Source: Flavobacteriaceae bacterium UBA3356
GTDB lineage: Bacteria > Bacteroidota > Bacteroidia > Flavobacteriales > Flavobacteriaceae
Assembly: GCA_002360635.1 (NCBI GenBank)
Contig: DEQW01000011.1
Coordinates: 59,269-123,268, forward strand
Reading direction: 5' to 3'
DNA: 64,000 nt
The position numbers and the translations under genes are program-made. How positions within the stretch are numbered: position 1 is the stretch's first letter; each line of letters begins with the position of its first letter. Below are positions 8,101-17,377 of the stretch, in pieces. The notes beneath the pieces are model-generated. The model saw nothing but the letters and a program-made list of their open reading frames with translations, made no database searches and was not told the DNA's origin.

Positions 8101-9615
8101 TTAGATTAAGGAATCCTGTGTCATGGATTCGGGTTTTGTAATCCCCATTAGTTTTAAAACTGTGGGTGCAATATCGCTTAAAATACCTTTGTTTACGGTT
8201 TTAATTTCCTCGTCAACAATTATAATGGGGACGGGGTTTGTAGTGTGCGCAGTGTTGGGTGACCCATCTGGGTTTCGCATGGTTTCGCTATTTCCGTGGT
8301 CTGCTAGCACTATAGTTGTGTACTCATTGTCAAGCGCAGCTTCTATGATGCTTTTAGTACAACTGTCAACCGTTTCGCAGGCTTTTACGGCAGCTTCAAA
8401 AACACCGGTGTGTCCTACCATATCTGGGTTAGCAAAGTTCAGGCAGATAAAATCGGCTGATTTTGAATTTATCTCAGGAATAATTTTATCCCGAATTTCA
8501 TAAGCGCTCATTTCCGGCTGAATATCGTACGTAGCAACTTTTGGGGAAGGACATAAAATCCGTTTTTCGCCTTTAAAGGGTTTCTCACGACCGCCCGAAA
8601 AGAAGAAAGTAACGTGCGGGTATTTTTCAGTTTCGGCAATGCGTATTTGGGTTTTGTTGTTTTGTTCTAGGACCTCACCCAATGTTTCTTTAATGTTCTT
8701 TTTGTTGTAAACGACTTCTATGTTTTTAAACGATTCGTCGTAATTGGTCAATGTGATAAACTTCAATGGAAGTTTTTTCATTTTATGTTCCGGAAAATCT
8801 TGTTGCGTTAACGCTTCGGTAAGTTGACGACCTCTATCTGTTCTGAAGTTAAAGAAAATAACAACATCATCTTTTTCAATTGTAGCTACGGGTTTATCGT
8901 TTTCCGTTAGTACGATGGGTTCGATAAACTCATCCGTAACATTTTTAGCATAACTATCTTTGATGCTCTGCACGGCATTGCTAGAAGTTTTTCCTTTTCC
9001 GAAGACTAATAAATCATACGCTTTTTTTACCCGTTCCCAACGTTTATCACGGTCCATAGCGTAATATCTGCCAATTATGGATGCTAACTTTCCATTGGTT
9101 TTTTGTAAATGCTTCTGCAGTTCTTCAATATGTCCAACGCCCGATTTAGGATCGACGTCACGCCCATCGGTAAAAGCGTGGACAAACATATTTTTAACAC
9201 CTTCACTATCAGCTGCAGTAAGTAGCCCTTTTAAATGGTTTATGTGCGAATGTACCCCTCCATTAGAAACCAAGCCGATAAAATGAATATTTTTATTATG
9301 ATTTTTAGCGAATTTAAAGGCATCGCTTAAAACAGTTTCGTCTTTTAGGGTGTTGTTTTCTATAGCTAGGTTAATCTTTGCCAAATCTTGATAGACAATA
9401 CGTCCGGCACCCAGATTCATATGGCCCACTTCGCTATTTCCCATTTGCCCATCTGGAAGTCCTACGTTCATACCGTGAGTAAGCAATTGATTATTAGGAT
9501 ATTTTTTGTAAAGTGAATCTATAAAAGGGGTTTCGGCTTGTTCAATGGCAGAAACGGCTGGTTCTTGGGTAATTCCCCATCCGTCAAGGATGAGTAAAAG
9601 GACTTTTTTGTTCAT
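8101..9615 (-). CDS. gpmI: 2,3-bisphosphoglycerate-independent phosphoglycerate mutase
   Basis: Interconverts 3- and 2-phosphoglycerate in glycolysis and gluconeogenesis using two Mn ions. The 504-aa length is typical. LILDGWG (Asp11) and the phosphoserine motif GNSEVGH (Ser61) are present, as are FTDGRDVDP, GRYYAMDRDKRW, FFNFRTDRGRQL and the C-terminal metal motifs NFANPDMVGHTG and ADHGNSE. A TATCTTTG box lies upstream, and a thioredoxin lipoprotein gene follows after 7 bp. Confidence 0.97.
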   Translation of the reverse strand: MNKKVLLLILDGWGITQEPAVSAIEQAETPFIDSLYKKYPNNQLLTHGMNVGLPDGQMGNSEVGHMNLGAGRIVYQDLAKINLAIENNTLKDETVLSDAFKFAKNHNKNIHFIGLVSNGGVHSHINHLKGLLTAADSEGVKNMFVHAFTDGRDVDPKSGVGHIEELQKHLQKTNGKLASIIGRYYAMDRDKRWERVKKAYDLLVFGKGKTSSNAVQSIKDSYAKNVTDEFIEPIVLTENDKPVATIEKDDVVIFFNFRTDRGRQLTEALTQQDFPEHKMKKLPLKFITLTNYDESFKNIEVVYNKKNIKETLGEVLEQNNKTQIRIAETEKYPHVTFFFSGGREKPFKGEKRILCPSPKVATYDIQPEMSAYEIRDKIIPEINSKSADFICLNFANPDMVGHTGVFEAAVKACETVDSCTKSIIEAALDNEYTTIVLADHGNSETMRNPDGSPNTAHTTNPVPIIIVDEEIKTVNKGILSDIAPTVLKLMGITKPESMTQDSLI

Positions 9616-9631
9616 AGCTATAATTGAGGTG

Positions 9632-9639
9632 CAAAGATA
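9632..9639 (-). promoter_or_regulatory. -7 box of gpmI
   Basis: The minus strand reads TATCTTTG, an exact TAnnTTTG match, 16 bases before the gpmI ATG; no TTG at the ideal distance. Confidence 0.5.
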
Positions 9640-9675
9640 CTAATTATGAAAAAGAAGCACTGGTTTAAAACCCAG

Positions 9676-10443
9676 CTATCCTCCATACTTTTCTATGGCT
9701 TCTTCAATTTTTTCAATACGATTTTCTGGATCTGGATGGGTGCTTTTAAATTCGGGTAAGCGGTTTGGGCCGGCAGCAGCTTTTAATATTTTCATTACTT
9801 CAATCATTTCGTGTGGATTGTATCCTGCGTCGATCATAAAGCGTACGCCAAGATCGTCACTTTCCAATTCGTCACCGCGCCCGTTGCCAAGTAACACGTT
9901 CTGGCCTATTCCAGCGACTAAACCACCAGCATCGGCACCAACGGAGGCTCCTTGAGAGACTGTTTGCCAAAATTCGGTTTCTGCAATTCGTTCTGCGGAA
10001 TGACGCCCTAATACGTGACCAATTTCATGACCTAAAACACCTGCTAATTGATCTTCATTACTAAGCTGAGAAAATAGTGCTTGTGTAATAAATATTTGTC
10101 CGCCAGGAAGCGCAAAGGCATTTATGGTTTCATTATCGGCTAACAAGTGAAATTCATATTGGTAAGGTGTGTCTTTAGCCATGCTGTTGTTAACTAACTT
10201 TGCACCGACCATATCTACATAGTTTTGTCTGCTTTGATCTTGATAGAGCCCGCCATATTGATCAATCATTTGCGGGGCGCTTTGAAGACCAATGGCAATT
10301 TCTTTTTCCGTGGTCATCGATATAGTCTGCTCTTTTCCTGTATATGGATTTTCTTCAGTGTTTGCACACTTTTTAAAAAAAGCAAAGGCAACGATGGCAA
10401 GGCCTATAAAAATCCTAATTTTCCAACTGCGTCTAGATGCCAT
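9676..10443 (-). CDS. M48-family metallopeptidase (LoiP/YggG-like)
   Basis: A 255-aa zinc protease with HEIGH at residues 139-143 and the third ligand Glu194 in DELESDDLG. An N-terminal hydrophobic segment (about 11-23) anchors it or exports it; the following KKCAN is not a canonical lipobox, so lipidation is uncertain. Members of this family degrade or process outer-membrane and periplasmic proteins. It follows the M15 peptidase gene by 24 bp, giving a two-peptidase envelope operon. Confidence 0.9.
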   Translation of the reverse strand: MASRRSWKIRIFIGLAIVAFAFFKKCANTEENPYTGKEQTISMTTEKEIAIGLQSAPQMIDQYGGLYQDQSRQNYVDMVGAKLVNNSMAKDTPYQYEFHLLADNETINAFALPGGQIFITQALFSQLSNEDQLAGVLGHEIGHVLGRHSAERIAETEFWQTVSQGASVGADAGGLVAGIGQNVLLGNGRGDELESDDLGVRFMIDAGYNPHEMIEVMKILKAAAGPNRLPEFKSTHPDPENRIEKIEEAIEKYGG

Positions 10444-10467
10444 GAGTTTGATTTTTAAAAAACTAAG

Positions 10468-11211
10468 TTACGAAAGTAATTTGGGATTGATATCAAGAAT
10501 ATTTTCAGAACGGTACTTTTCAATAAATGCTTCAGAAAAATGCTCGCTTCCTTTAATTTTTTCTTCTTTCAAAATGGCTTGGACATCCAATTTTTTATAC
10601 TCTTGAAGCATTGGTTTTGATACAGGGGCATAACTAAAATGCCAAGGCTCGTACTTAAAACCTTTTCGGTTCGCATTGTTGGTGTAGACTTCATAAAATC
10701 CGTACGAGTTTGCGTGTTCTGTAAGCCAATCTTTTAATTTGCAAAAAGGACCCGTGCCATGAAAATGTTTAGCCAATAAAACACTTTCAGGTCGTGGAGC
10801 ATTACTGTCTATAATATCTATATCGGTACCCCAATGATGTCTAGATGTGCCAGGAATGGTTGAATATTCAATTATTTTTTCAATAGCTTGAATAGGTGAG
10901 AGGCCTTGCTGCGTAAAACGATTGTATTTACCTTCAAAAATTTGTTTTTGCCGTTCAAAGCTACGATATGCAGAGACTATTTCAATCTGTATGGCTTCTT
11001 TCGAGGCAGCTTCCTTCATTTTTAAAAATGCTTTTTTAGCTTCCTTGTGCATTTTCGAAGTATAACTATCACCTACAATATCCGGGTTGCCTTTTCCTAT
11101 TAATTGATCAACAGTAAATTGTTGTTGGTTGCTGGAAAAGGAAAGGTGCGGTAAAACAGCTAAGGCGGTTGTTGAAAGTATCGAGGTTTTTATAAATTTT
11201 TTTCGGTTCAT
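10468..11211 (-). CDS. M15-family (VanY-like) D-alanyl-D-alanine carboxypeptidase
   Basis: A 247-aa exported zinc carboxypeptidase likely trimming the terminal D-Ala of peptidoglycan stem peptides. The signal is MNRKKFIKTSILSTTALA and resembles a Tat-type signal, but without paired Arg. The zinc motif SRHHWGTDID (His125, Asp132) and EPWHF (His191) match the VanY pattern SxHxxGxAxD and the third His; the Ala position is Asp130. It heads a pair with the M48 peptidase gene. Confidence 0.88.
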   Translation of the reverse strand: MNRKKFIKTSILSTTALAVLPHLSFSSNQQQFTVDQLIGKGNPDIVGDSYTSKMHKEAKKAFLKMKEAASKEAIQIEIVSAYRSFERQKQIFEGKYNRFTQQGLSPIQAIEKIIEYSTIPGTSRHHWGTDIDIIDSNAPRPESVLLAKHFHGTGPFCKLKDWLTEHANSYGFYEVYTNNANRKGFKYEPWHFSYAPVSKPMLQEYKKLDVQAILKEEKIKGSEHFSEAFIEKYRSENILDINPKLLS

Positions 11212-11257
11212 TTGCTATCTTCGATGTTTAATTAAAAGTACTATTATTATAAAACTT

Positions 11258-11683
11258 ATGGAACTCTCTTTTGGTATAATTCCTCCTTCTGAAATTTTAA
11301 CTATTATTCCATTACTTCAAAAACTGGAAGAAAATACGGTTCCTGAATCGGTTTCGCGGGAACGTGTTTTGGCAATGGCTCAAGAAAACTATGAATGTTT
11401 GGGCATTTACGATTCAGAAAAACTAATAGGTATTTGTGGGCTATGGTTTCAAACACGCCATTATGCCGGTAAAAATATGGAACTGGACCACGTCTATATT
11501 GATGATGTGTATAGAAGCAAAGGCGTAGGGAAAAAATTAATGGAATATGTTACTGAATACGCTAAAGAGAAAAAATGTAATTGGTTAGAGCTTAATACGT
11601 ATGTACATAATTTCCCTTCCCATAAATTTTATTACAATCAGGGATTTGTTGCAAAGGGATATCATTTTGTAAAGGAACTTTAA
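11258..11683 (+). CDS. GNAT-family N-acetyltransferase
   Basis: A 141-aa acetyl-CoA-dependent acetyltransferase. The acetyl-CoA motif A appears as DHVYIDDVYRSKGVGKKLMEY split around V-YR-KGVGK, and motif B as LELNTYVHNFPSHKFYYNQGF, the typical C-terminal H..A..FY...GF signature with F/Y variation. The substrate is unknown. I use the ATG at 11258 because the longer frame starting at 11129 would run antisense through the neighbouring M15 gene and has no family match. Confidence 0.88.
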   Translation: MELSFGIIPPSEILTIIPLLQKLEENTVPESVSRERVLAMAQENYECLGIYDSEKLIGICGLWFQTRHYAGKNMELDHVYIDDVYRSKGVGKKLMEYVTEYAKEKKCNWLELNTYVHNFPSHKFYYNQGFVAKGYHFVKEL

Positions 11684-11691
11684 GTATCTTA

Positions 11692-12402
11692 TTAAAGGGT
11701 AAGTTGACTGAGTGAAGTTGAAGTCTCAACCTCAATTGGCTTTTTACCTTGTTTAAAAATACGGGCGCTGTGTTCGCCCTCCAATACAATTGAACTGCCC
11801 TTAACCCGTAACCAACTACCTTCTCTTAATCCCACTACTGGAATAGTATTTTGGGTGTGGAATTCTTTGATGCGGGTTTCACGGGTTTCGCCCATATGTT
11901 TACTTGTTGGGTCTGGGTCTAAATAATGTGCGTTTACGTTAAAGGGAATTACTCCCAATGTTTTAAATGAAGGTGGATATACAATAGGCATATCGTTTGT
12001 GTTTTTCATGCTTACCCCACAAATATTGCTTCCGGCACTTGTTCCTAAATACGGAGTTCCATTGAAAATAGCTTCCCGTAATGGTTCCATTACTTGATTT
12101 TTATATAGCGAATTAACCAAAACAAAGGTGTTGCCGCCTCCGGTAAAAATTCCTGAAGCTTCTTTAATTGCCGTAACAGGATCTTTAAAAGTGTGGAGCC
12201 CAACAACTTTTTTGTTCAGTTTTTCAAATGCTTCTGAAGCTTTTTCAGTATATTCATCGTGAGAAATGCCACTGGGGCGGGCGTAGGGAATAAAAAGAAT
12301 TTCATCCGTTTCAGAAAAAAGTTCGGTCAAAGGTTGGGTTAAATAATCTAAATATGTTCCATTATAAATGGTTGAGGTACTGGCAACAAGTATGTTTTTC
12401 AT
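11692..12402 (-). CDS. pepE: Dipeptidase E (peptidase S51)
   Basis: Hydrolyses dipeptides with N-terminal Asp in the cytoplasm. The 236-aa protein shows the S51 nucleophile elbow GTSAGSN with catalytic Ser122, the GGGNTF motif near 88-93 and NAHYLDPDP with His159. It converges on the GNAT gene with 8 bp between stops. Confidence 0.93.
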   Translation of the reverse strand: MKNILVASTSTIYNGTYLDYLTQPLTELFSETDEILFIPYARPSGISHDEYTEKASEAFEKLNKKVVGLHTFKDPVTAIKEASGIFTGGGNTFVLVNSLYKNQVMEPLREAIFNGTPYLGTSAGSNICGVSMKNTNDMPIVYPPSFKTLGVIPFNVNAHYLDPDPTSKHMGETRETRIKEFHTQNTIPVVGLREGSWLRVKGSSIVLEGEHSARIFKQGKKPIEVETSTSLSQLTL

Positions 12403-12482
12403 GGTGTGGCGTAAAAATTATATGATAAATTTAACAAACGTAATATAAAAAATAGCGTCTTTAAATTGTAATTTAACTAACC

Positions 12483-13298
12483 ATGCGTAATATAATATTT
12501 ATATTGCTTCTTTTTTGTCCATTTCTGTTGCTAGCTCAAGAAGTGGATAGAAGCTTGATTAATGGTTTTATAACAGCCCCTGCCAGCGAAGATATTGAAG
12601 GAGTTAGTGTTTATAATAAATCTACTCAAAAGGGAACCGTTACAAACGACAAGGGTGAATTTAAGCTTGAAGTAGGTAATAACGATCGGGTATTGGTGAC
12701 CGCGCTTCAATTTCAAAGTTTTACCGTGATTGTGGATAAGGGGGTTGTGGACAGTAAAACGATGAAAATTTATTTAAATCCTGCTGTAAACCAATTGGAA
12801 GAAGTAATTGTAAGGCCTTATGATCTTTCTGGCAATATTGTAGCCGATGTAAATAGGGTGAAAACGTACACTTTTGTTCCTAAAATGGACCTTTCGTATG
12901 AGGCTTTAAATTTTGAATACGAATTTACTGCCGATGCACTTACCAAAGTTGATGGAAATGCAGCTGAGGAGGCATTGCATAACAATAGCCTGAAAAATGG
13001 TGCTAATCTGTTAGGGATTATAGGATTGTTATTTCCAAAAGACATAAATATCGATCTCATTACAAATAAAAGTATTGAAGATAGGTTGCAAATTTCGAGA
13101 ACGCTCCGCCAGCGTTTCAGTAATGCGTACATTTTTGAGACGTTTGAAATACCCAAAGAAAAAGCCAACGATTTTCTGTTTTTTGTTGAAGAACATGGTT
13201 TAACCGAAACCATGCTCAAAGCTGAAAACGAAATGAAATTATTGGATTTTATGTACAAACAAAGTGAATTGTATAAAAACAACCGTGAACAAAATTAA
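12483..13298 (+). CDS. Exported carboxypeptidase-regulatory-like domain protein, copy 1
   Basis: A 271-aa exported protein: signal peptide ending LLAQ, then a CarboxypepD_reg-like/DUF4480-type beta sandwich (about 25-105: INGFI, EGVSVYNKS, KGTVTNDKGEF, LEEVIVRP) that resembles the N-terminal domain of SusC/TonB receptors, followed by an alpha-rich C-terminal half of unknown function. There is no TonB plug or barrel. It forms a tandem pair with the next gene, with which it shares the LxGN motif after the beta domain. Confidence 0.85.
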   Translation: MRNIIFILLLFCPFLLLAQEVDRSLINGFITAPASEDIEGVSVYNKSTQKGTVTNDKGEFKLEVGNNDRVLVTALQFQSFTVIVDKGVVDSKTMKIYLNPAVNQLEEVIVRPYDLSGNIVADVNRVKTYTFVPKMDLSYEALNFEYEFTADALTKVDGNAAEEALHNNSLKNGANLLGIIGLLFPKDINIDLITNKSIEDRLQISRTLRQRFSNAYIFETFEIPKEKANDFLFFVEEHGLTETMLKAENEMKLLDFMYKQSELYKNNREQN

Positions 13299-14070
13299 AC
13301 TTCTATTGGTGTTTTTTTTCATTTTCGTCTTTGTAAAAATGACTGCCCAACGAGAACAGATACAAGGAAAAATTACTAACACAACGGATGTAGAAGGTAT
13401 TCATATTATGAACCTTACATCACGCTACAATACGGTAACTGGTGTTTATGGTAACTTTTCAATCGCCGTTAATAAGCAAGATACCCTATTAATTTCATCT
13501 GTAAATTATGTATCTAAAAAAGTAGCCATTACTCCTGAAATAGTAGAAAAAGGAATTCTAATTATAACACTTGATGAGTTGATTAATCAATTAGATGAAG
13601 TGGTGTTAGGCCCTAATTTAACTGGCAATCTTGAAACCGATCTAAAAAGTATAAAAACTGAAAAACAACTTGATTTTTACGATGTGGGCATACCCGGTTT
13701 TAGGGGTGAGCCCGAAGAAAAAATACCCAACCTTGTAGGACAAGTTATAACACCGCTTTCGGTTAATTTAGAAGGGTTGTATAAATACATGTCCGGCTAT
13801 TACAAAAAACTAAAAATACAGCGTAAATGGGAAGCAGAAAACAACACAGTTGCCACTATTATAAACTTTTATACCCCAGCATTCTTTGAAAAGGGGTTCA
13901 ATATACCCGAAAACAGATTATATGACTTTTTACTCTTTTGTATAGAGACCACTGACATTCAGAATAACTTCAAGAAAGAAAATTATATCGCGGTTTTAAA
14001 GATTTTTGAACAAAAAGGAATGGAGTACACAAATAGACTTAAAAATGTTGAAACCGAAAAAAAGGAATAA
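13285..14070 (+). CDS. Exported carboxypeptidase-regulatory-like domain protein, copy 2
   Basis: A 261-aa paralogue of the preceding gene: signal peptide, then the same domain plan (IQGKI, EGIHIMNLT, NTVTGVYGNF, LDEVVLGPNLTGN). The second half of about 140 residues is divergent. The start is a GTG at 13285, overlapping the upstream gene by 14 bases and giving the signal peptide start MNKIKLLLVFFF; another GTG lies at 13264, and there is no ATG before the hydrophobic region. Close overlap suggests coupled translation and joint action, but the role is unknown. Confidence 0.8.
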   Translation: MNKIKLLLVFFFIFVFVKMTAQREQIQGKITNTTDVEGIHIMNLTSRYNTVTGVYGNFSIAVNKQDTLLISSVNYVSKKVAITPEIVEKGILIITLDELINQLDEVVLGPNLTGNLETDLKSIKTEKQLDFYDVGIPGFRGEPEEKIPNLVGQVITPLSVNLEGLYKYMSGYYKKLKIQRKWEAENNTVATIINFYTPAFFEKGFNIPENRLYDFLLFCIETTDIQNNFKKENYIAVLKIFEQKGMEYTNRLKNVETEKKE

Positions 14071-14122
14071 TTCTTGTAACGTTTCGCAGTACTTTGCGTC
14101 CAACAAAAACACAACTTATTTT

Positions 14123-14629
14123 ATGAAATTTTTAAAAGTAATCCTGCTTGCTTTTGTACTCCCTTTAATGACTGCTTCAACAGCAGATCACAAGTTTTAT
14201 GTGAGTACTACAAATATCGAATATGTAGCAAAAAAAGAATCGCTACAAATTATAACAAAAATTTTTATTGACGATATAGAGGATGTGCTTCAAAAAAGGT
14301 ATAGCCCTTCTATTTCAATAGCAACAACTAAAGAAAAAGAGGAAGATAGGGAATACCTTAAAAAATATATACTTCAAAAGTTGAAAATAAACGTTAATGG
14401 AAAACCTGCCAAATTAAACTACATAGGCAGGGATTATGATATTGATGTGGTAAACGCTTATATTGAAATTACTGGGGTTACAGAATTGAACTCAATTGAA
14501 ATAAAAAATGAAGTGTTATTCGATCTTTTTGATGAGCAACAAAATATTATACATATTGAAACACCGGAAACGAGGAGAAGTTTAATACTAGATGCCAATA
14601 ATCCTAAAGATATGTTAAACTTCAATTAA
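14123..14629 (+). CDS. DUF6702-type exported protein
   Basis: A 168-aa protein with an N-terminal signal (LLAFVLPLMTAS) and the family opening HKFYVSTTNIEY followed by IITKIFIDDIEDVLQKRY. Members of this family are commonly found next to the large M1 peptidase in flavobacteria, and here the gene lies 67 bp upstream of it. No catalytic residues are evident, so a chaperone-like or substrate-binding part for the peptidase is possible but unproven. The family name is from memory. A longer frame starting at 14006 overlaps the previous gene and lacks the signal peptide position. Confidence 0.8.
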   Translation: MKFLKVILLAFVLPLMTASTADHKFYVSTTNIEYVAKKESLQIITKIFIDDIEDVLQKRYSPSISIATTKEKEEDREYLKKYILQKLKINVNGKPAKLNYIGRDYDIDVVNAYIEITGVTELNSIEIKNEVLFDLFDEQQNIIHIETPETRRSLILDANNPKDMLNFN

Positions 14630-14696
14630 ATCAATTTCCATTCCATACAAGAAAACCTATTTTTAAAAACTTTTTTAAATAACAGAAATCCAAATT

Positions 14697-17003
14697 ATGA
14701 AATTACTTAAATGCCTTTCCTTGGTAGTTTTGTTCCTCTCAGCAGGAATGAGTTACGCGCAAGAAGAAAACAGTAGTGAGGAACGTAAACCGGGACACAC
14801 GAATAACAACCGTTTTAAACAATTATACGAAGAGTTTTCAACTCCTAACCAATACCGAAGTGCCAGTGGTGCTCCCGGTCCTAAATATTACCAGCAACGG
14901 GCCGATTATAAAATGGATATCGAGCTTGACGATGCCAATACAAAGATATATGGTAATGAAACCATTACATATACAAACAACTCTCCAGATGTTTTAGAGT
15001 ATCTATGGGTACAATTAGATCAAAACGTTCGGGCTAAAGATTCAAAATCGCCTTTAATTGAGCCAAGTGGAGCTGCCCCAGCAGATATGGCAGGATCTTT
15101 TGTTCAAAAACACATGGGTGCTGCTTTTGATGGTGGCTTTAAGATTCAAGAAGTTAAAGCTGAAAATGGAAGAGACCTTCCGCATACCATCAACCGTACT
15201 ATGATGCGTGTTGAAATGCCTGAAAATCTTGAGCCGGGAGACGATTTTACCTTTTCAATAAAGTGGTGGTACAATATTCCAGATCATACCGTAGATAGAG
15301 CCCGTAGTGGTTACGAGCAGTTTAAGGATGGTAACCGCGGGTATGTAATTGCACAGTTTTATCCGCGTATGGCAGTTTACAATGATGTAGAAGGATGGCA
15401 AAACAGTCAGTTTTGGGGTAGAGATGAATTTGCTTTACCTTTTGGAGATTTTGAGGTAAATATTACTGTTCCTGCAGACCATACCCTAGATGCTACAGGG
15501 TCGCTTCAAAACAGGAAAGATGTATTTACAAAAGAAATGATGAACCGCTATGAAAGAGCGAAAAAATCATATGATAAACCTGTAATTATTGTAACGCAAG
15601 ACGAAGCTGAGGAGGCTTCAAAAGGCTTTGCAAAAAACAAAAAAACGTGGAAGTTTAAAGCTGAAAATGTTCGTGATTACGCCTTTGCGACATCTAGACG
15701 ATATATTTGGGATATGATGGCGGTTAAACAAAACAATGGTGCAGATGTAATGGCTGTATCAATGTATCCTCCAGAAGGGAACCCGTTGTGGGAAGAGTTT
15801 TCAACCAAAGCTGTAGCCAGCACATTAAAATCGTACTCTCGTATGACGTTCGATTACCCTTACCCTAAAGCAATTTCGGTACATGCAAAAAATCAAGGGA
15901 TGGAATACCCTATGATTTGCTGGAATTACGGTCGCCCAGATGAAGATGGCAACTACAGTGAGCGTACTAAATACGGTATGATTTCAGTAATTATTCACGA
16001 AGTTGGGCATAACTATTTCCCGATGATTGTTAACAGCGATGAGCGCCAGTGGACCTGGATGGACGAAGGCCTTAACACATTTGTACAATATGTAGCAGAG
16101 CAAGATTTTGGCGAATGGTACCCAGATGCAATTGCGCCAAATAAAAAGTACCCATCTCGTAGAGGGCCTGCTAAAAACATAGTAAACTATATGGGAGGTA
16201 ATCAAGATTACCTTGCACCTATTATGACGAAAGGCCTTAACACCTATAACTTTGGGGCCAATGCCTATGCAAAACCGGCAACAGGCTTAAATATTCTTCG
16301 TGAAACTATTATGGGGCGTGAATTGTTTGATTATGCTTTTAAAGTTTACGCTAACCGTTGGATGTTTAAGCACCCAACCCCAGAAGACTTTTTCAGAACG
16401 ATGGAAGATGCCTCTGCAGTAGACCTTGACTGGTTCTGGAGAGCTTGGTTTTATAGTACTGAGTACACGGACATTGGTGTAAAAGACGTAAAACGTTTCT
16501 ATGTAACTTCAAAAATGAATCAAGAAGTTCGGGATATGATGGAAGCTAGAGGAATGAAAGAAAGCGATCTTCCGCCGTTAGTGTACATGGTCGAAGAAGG
16601 AAGCGAAGACTATGAAGAAAGTATGAAAAATGCTTCTTTAGACGACGTTAAAACATTACAAGAGTATATTATGGATAACCTTTCTGCTGAAGAAAGAGCA
16701 AACCTGAAAAAACCAAATTACTTCTACGAAATAGTTTTTGAAAAACCAGGAGGAATCCCAATGCCAATCATTGCAGAATATACTTATAGTGACGGAAGCA
16801 CAGAGCGCGTTAAATATCCTGCTCAAATTTGGAGAAAGAATGATAAAGAAGTTGGAAAAGTAATTGCTTCAGATAAGGAGATTACAAAAATTGTAGTCGA
16901 TCCAGATGAGGAAACAGCAGATGTCGATACTGAAAATAACAGCTGGCCTAAGCGTAAAAAGCTAGGTGAGTTTGATAAATTTAAAAATAAAGTAGAAGAT
17001 TAA
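14697..17003 (+). CDS. M1-family zinc metallopeptidase, exported
   Basis: A 768-aa exported aminopeptidase-like enzyme. The signal peptide ends near SYAQ. The zinc motif HEVGH is at residues 434-438 with the third ligand Glu457 (HExxH-x18-E), and the M1 exopeptidase-type motif is seen only loosely as GMEYP about 33 residues upstream. The C-terminal 200 residues are acidic and rich in Lys/Glu. It is followed by a clear terminator, ending the cluster that starts with the two carboxypeptidase-regulatory-like genes. Confidence 0.93.
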   Translation: MKLLKCLSLVVLFLSAGMSYAQEENSSEERKPGHTNNNRFKQLYEEFSTPNQYRSASGAPGPKYYQQRADYKMDIELDDANTKIYGNETITYTNNSPDVLEYLWVQLDQNVRAKDSKSPLIEPSGAAPADMAGSFVQKHMGAAFDGGFKIQEVKAENGRDLPHTINRTMMRVEMPENLEPGDDFTFSIKWWYNIPDHTVDRARSGYEQFKDGNRGYVIAQFYPRMAVYNDVEGWQNSQFWGRDEFALPFGDFEVNITVPADHTLDATGSLQNRKDVFTKEMMNRYERAKKSYDKPVIIVTQDEAEEASKGFAKNKKTWKFKAENVRDYAFATSRRYIWDMMAVKQNNGADVMAVSMYPPEGNPLWEEFSTKAVASTLKSYSRMTFDYPYPKAISVHAKNQGMEYPMICWNYGRPDEDGNYSERTKYGMISVIIHEVGHNYFPMIVNSDERQWTWMDEGLNTFVQYVAEQDFGEWYPDAIAPNKKYPSRRGPAKNIVNYMGGNQDYLAPIMTKGLNTYNFGANAYAKPATGLNILRETIMGRELFDYAFKVYANRWMFKHPTPEDFFRTMEDASAVDLDWFWRAWFYSTEYTDIGVKDVKRFYVTSKMNQEVRDMMEARGMKESDLPPLVYMVEEGSEDYEESMKNASLDDVKTLQEYIMDNLSAEERANLKKPNYFYEIVFEKPGGIPMPIIAEYTYSDGSTERVKYPAQIWRKNDKEVGKVIASDKEITKIVVDPDEETADVDTENNSWPKRKKLGEFDKFKNKVED

Positions 17004-17028
17004 TCTTTTCTGAAATTTATATACAGAA

Positions 17029-17061
17029 AGCCTCGTTGTTTTAACGGGGCTTTTTCTTTTT
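17029..17061 (+). terminator. Terminator after the M1 peptidase gene
   Basis: AGCCTCGTT (17029-17037) pairs with AACGGGGCT (17043-17051, one G-U pair) around a five-base loop and runs into TTTTCTTTTT. Confidence 0.85.
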
Positions 17062-17077
17062 AAATTATATTCTTGTT

Positions 17078-17085
17078 TATATTTG
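17078..17085 (+). promoter_or_regulatory. -7 box abutting the tatA start codon
   Basis: TATATTTG matches TAnnTTTG and is followed by four bases and then the ATG at 17090. A transcript from here would be leaderless or nearly so. No -33 TTG at the usual distance. Confidence 0.5.
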
Positions 17086-17089
17086 CACT

Positions 17090-17377
17090 ATGTATGCAGA
17101 GGCAATCTTTTTATTTATAAGCGGTACCGAAATTGTATTTATACTTTTTATAGTACTACTGGTCTTTGGAGCCGATAAAGTACCCGAAATCGCTCGAGGC
17201 CTAGGTAAAGGTATGCGTCAACTTAAAGACGCTACTAATGATATTAAGTCGGAAATTACCAAAAGTGCCGAAAAACAAGGTCTCGATATTGATATTACCA
17301 AAGATGTCCGTGAAGAAATCGATAAAGTTAAAGAAGATGTTGATGAAATTACGGGTCCCATTAAACGTAAATTTTAA
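17090..17377 (+). CDS. tatA: Sec-independent translocase protein TatA/TatE
   Basis: The pore-forming small subunit of the twin-arginine export system. In 95 aa it has an N-terminal membrane helix (about 8-27), the hinge FGADKVPEIARGLGKGMRQ and an amphipathic helix, then an acidic tail. The usual FG-K-P signature is intact. tatC is not in the window. The stop and the next start overlap as TAATG, so the PAP2 gene is translationally coupled. No ATG exists closer to the membrane helix, so the start is secure. Confidence 0.92.
   Translation: MYAEAIFLFISGTEIVFILFIVLLVFGADKVPEIARGLGKGMRQLKDATNDIKSEITKSAEKQGLDIDITKDVREEIDKVKEDVDEITGPIKRKF

Noticed and set aside
11129..11257. Extended start of the GNAT protein
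   Set aside because: The added residues are antisense to the M15 peptidase N-terminus and match no GNAT family extension.
12818..13282. 154-codon minus-strand frame opposite the first carboxypeptidase-regulatory-like gene
   Set aside because: It is antisense to a gene with a signal peptide and paralogue support; its composition is that of a reversed frame.
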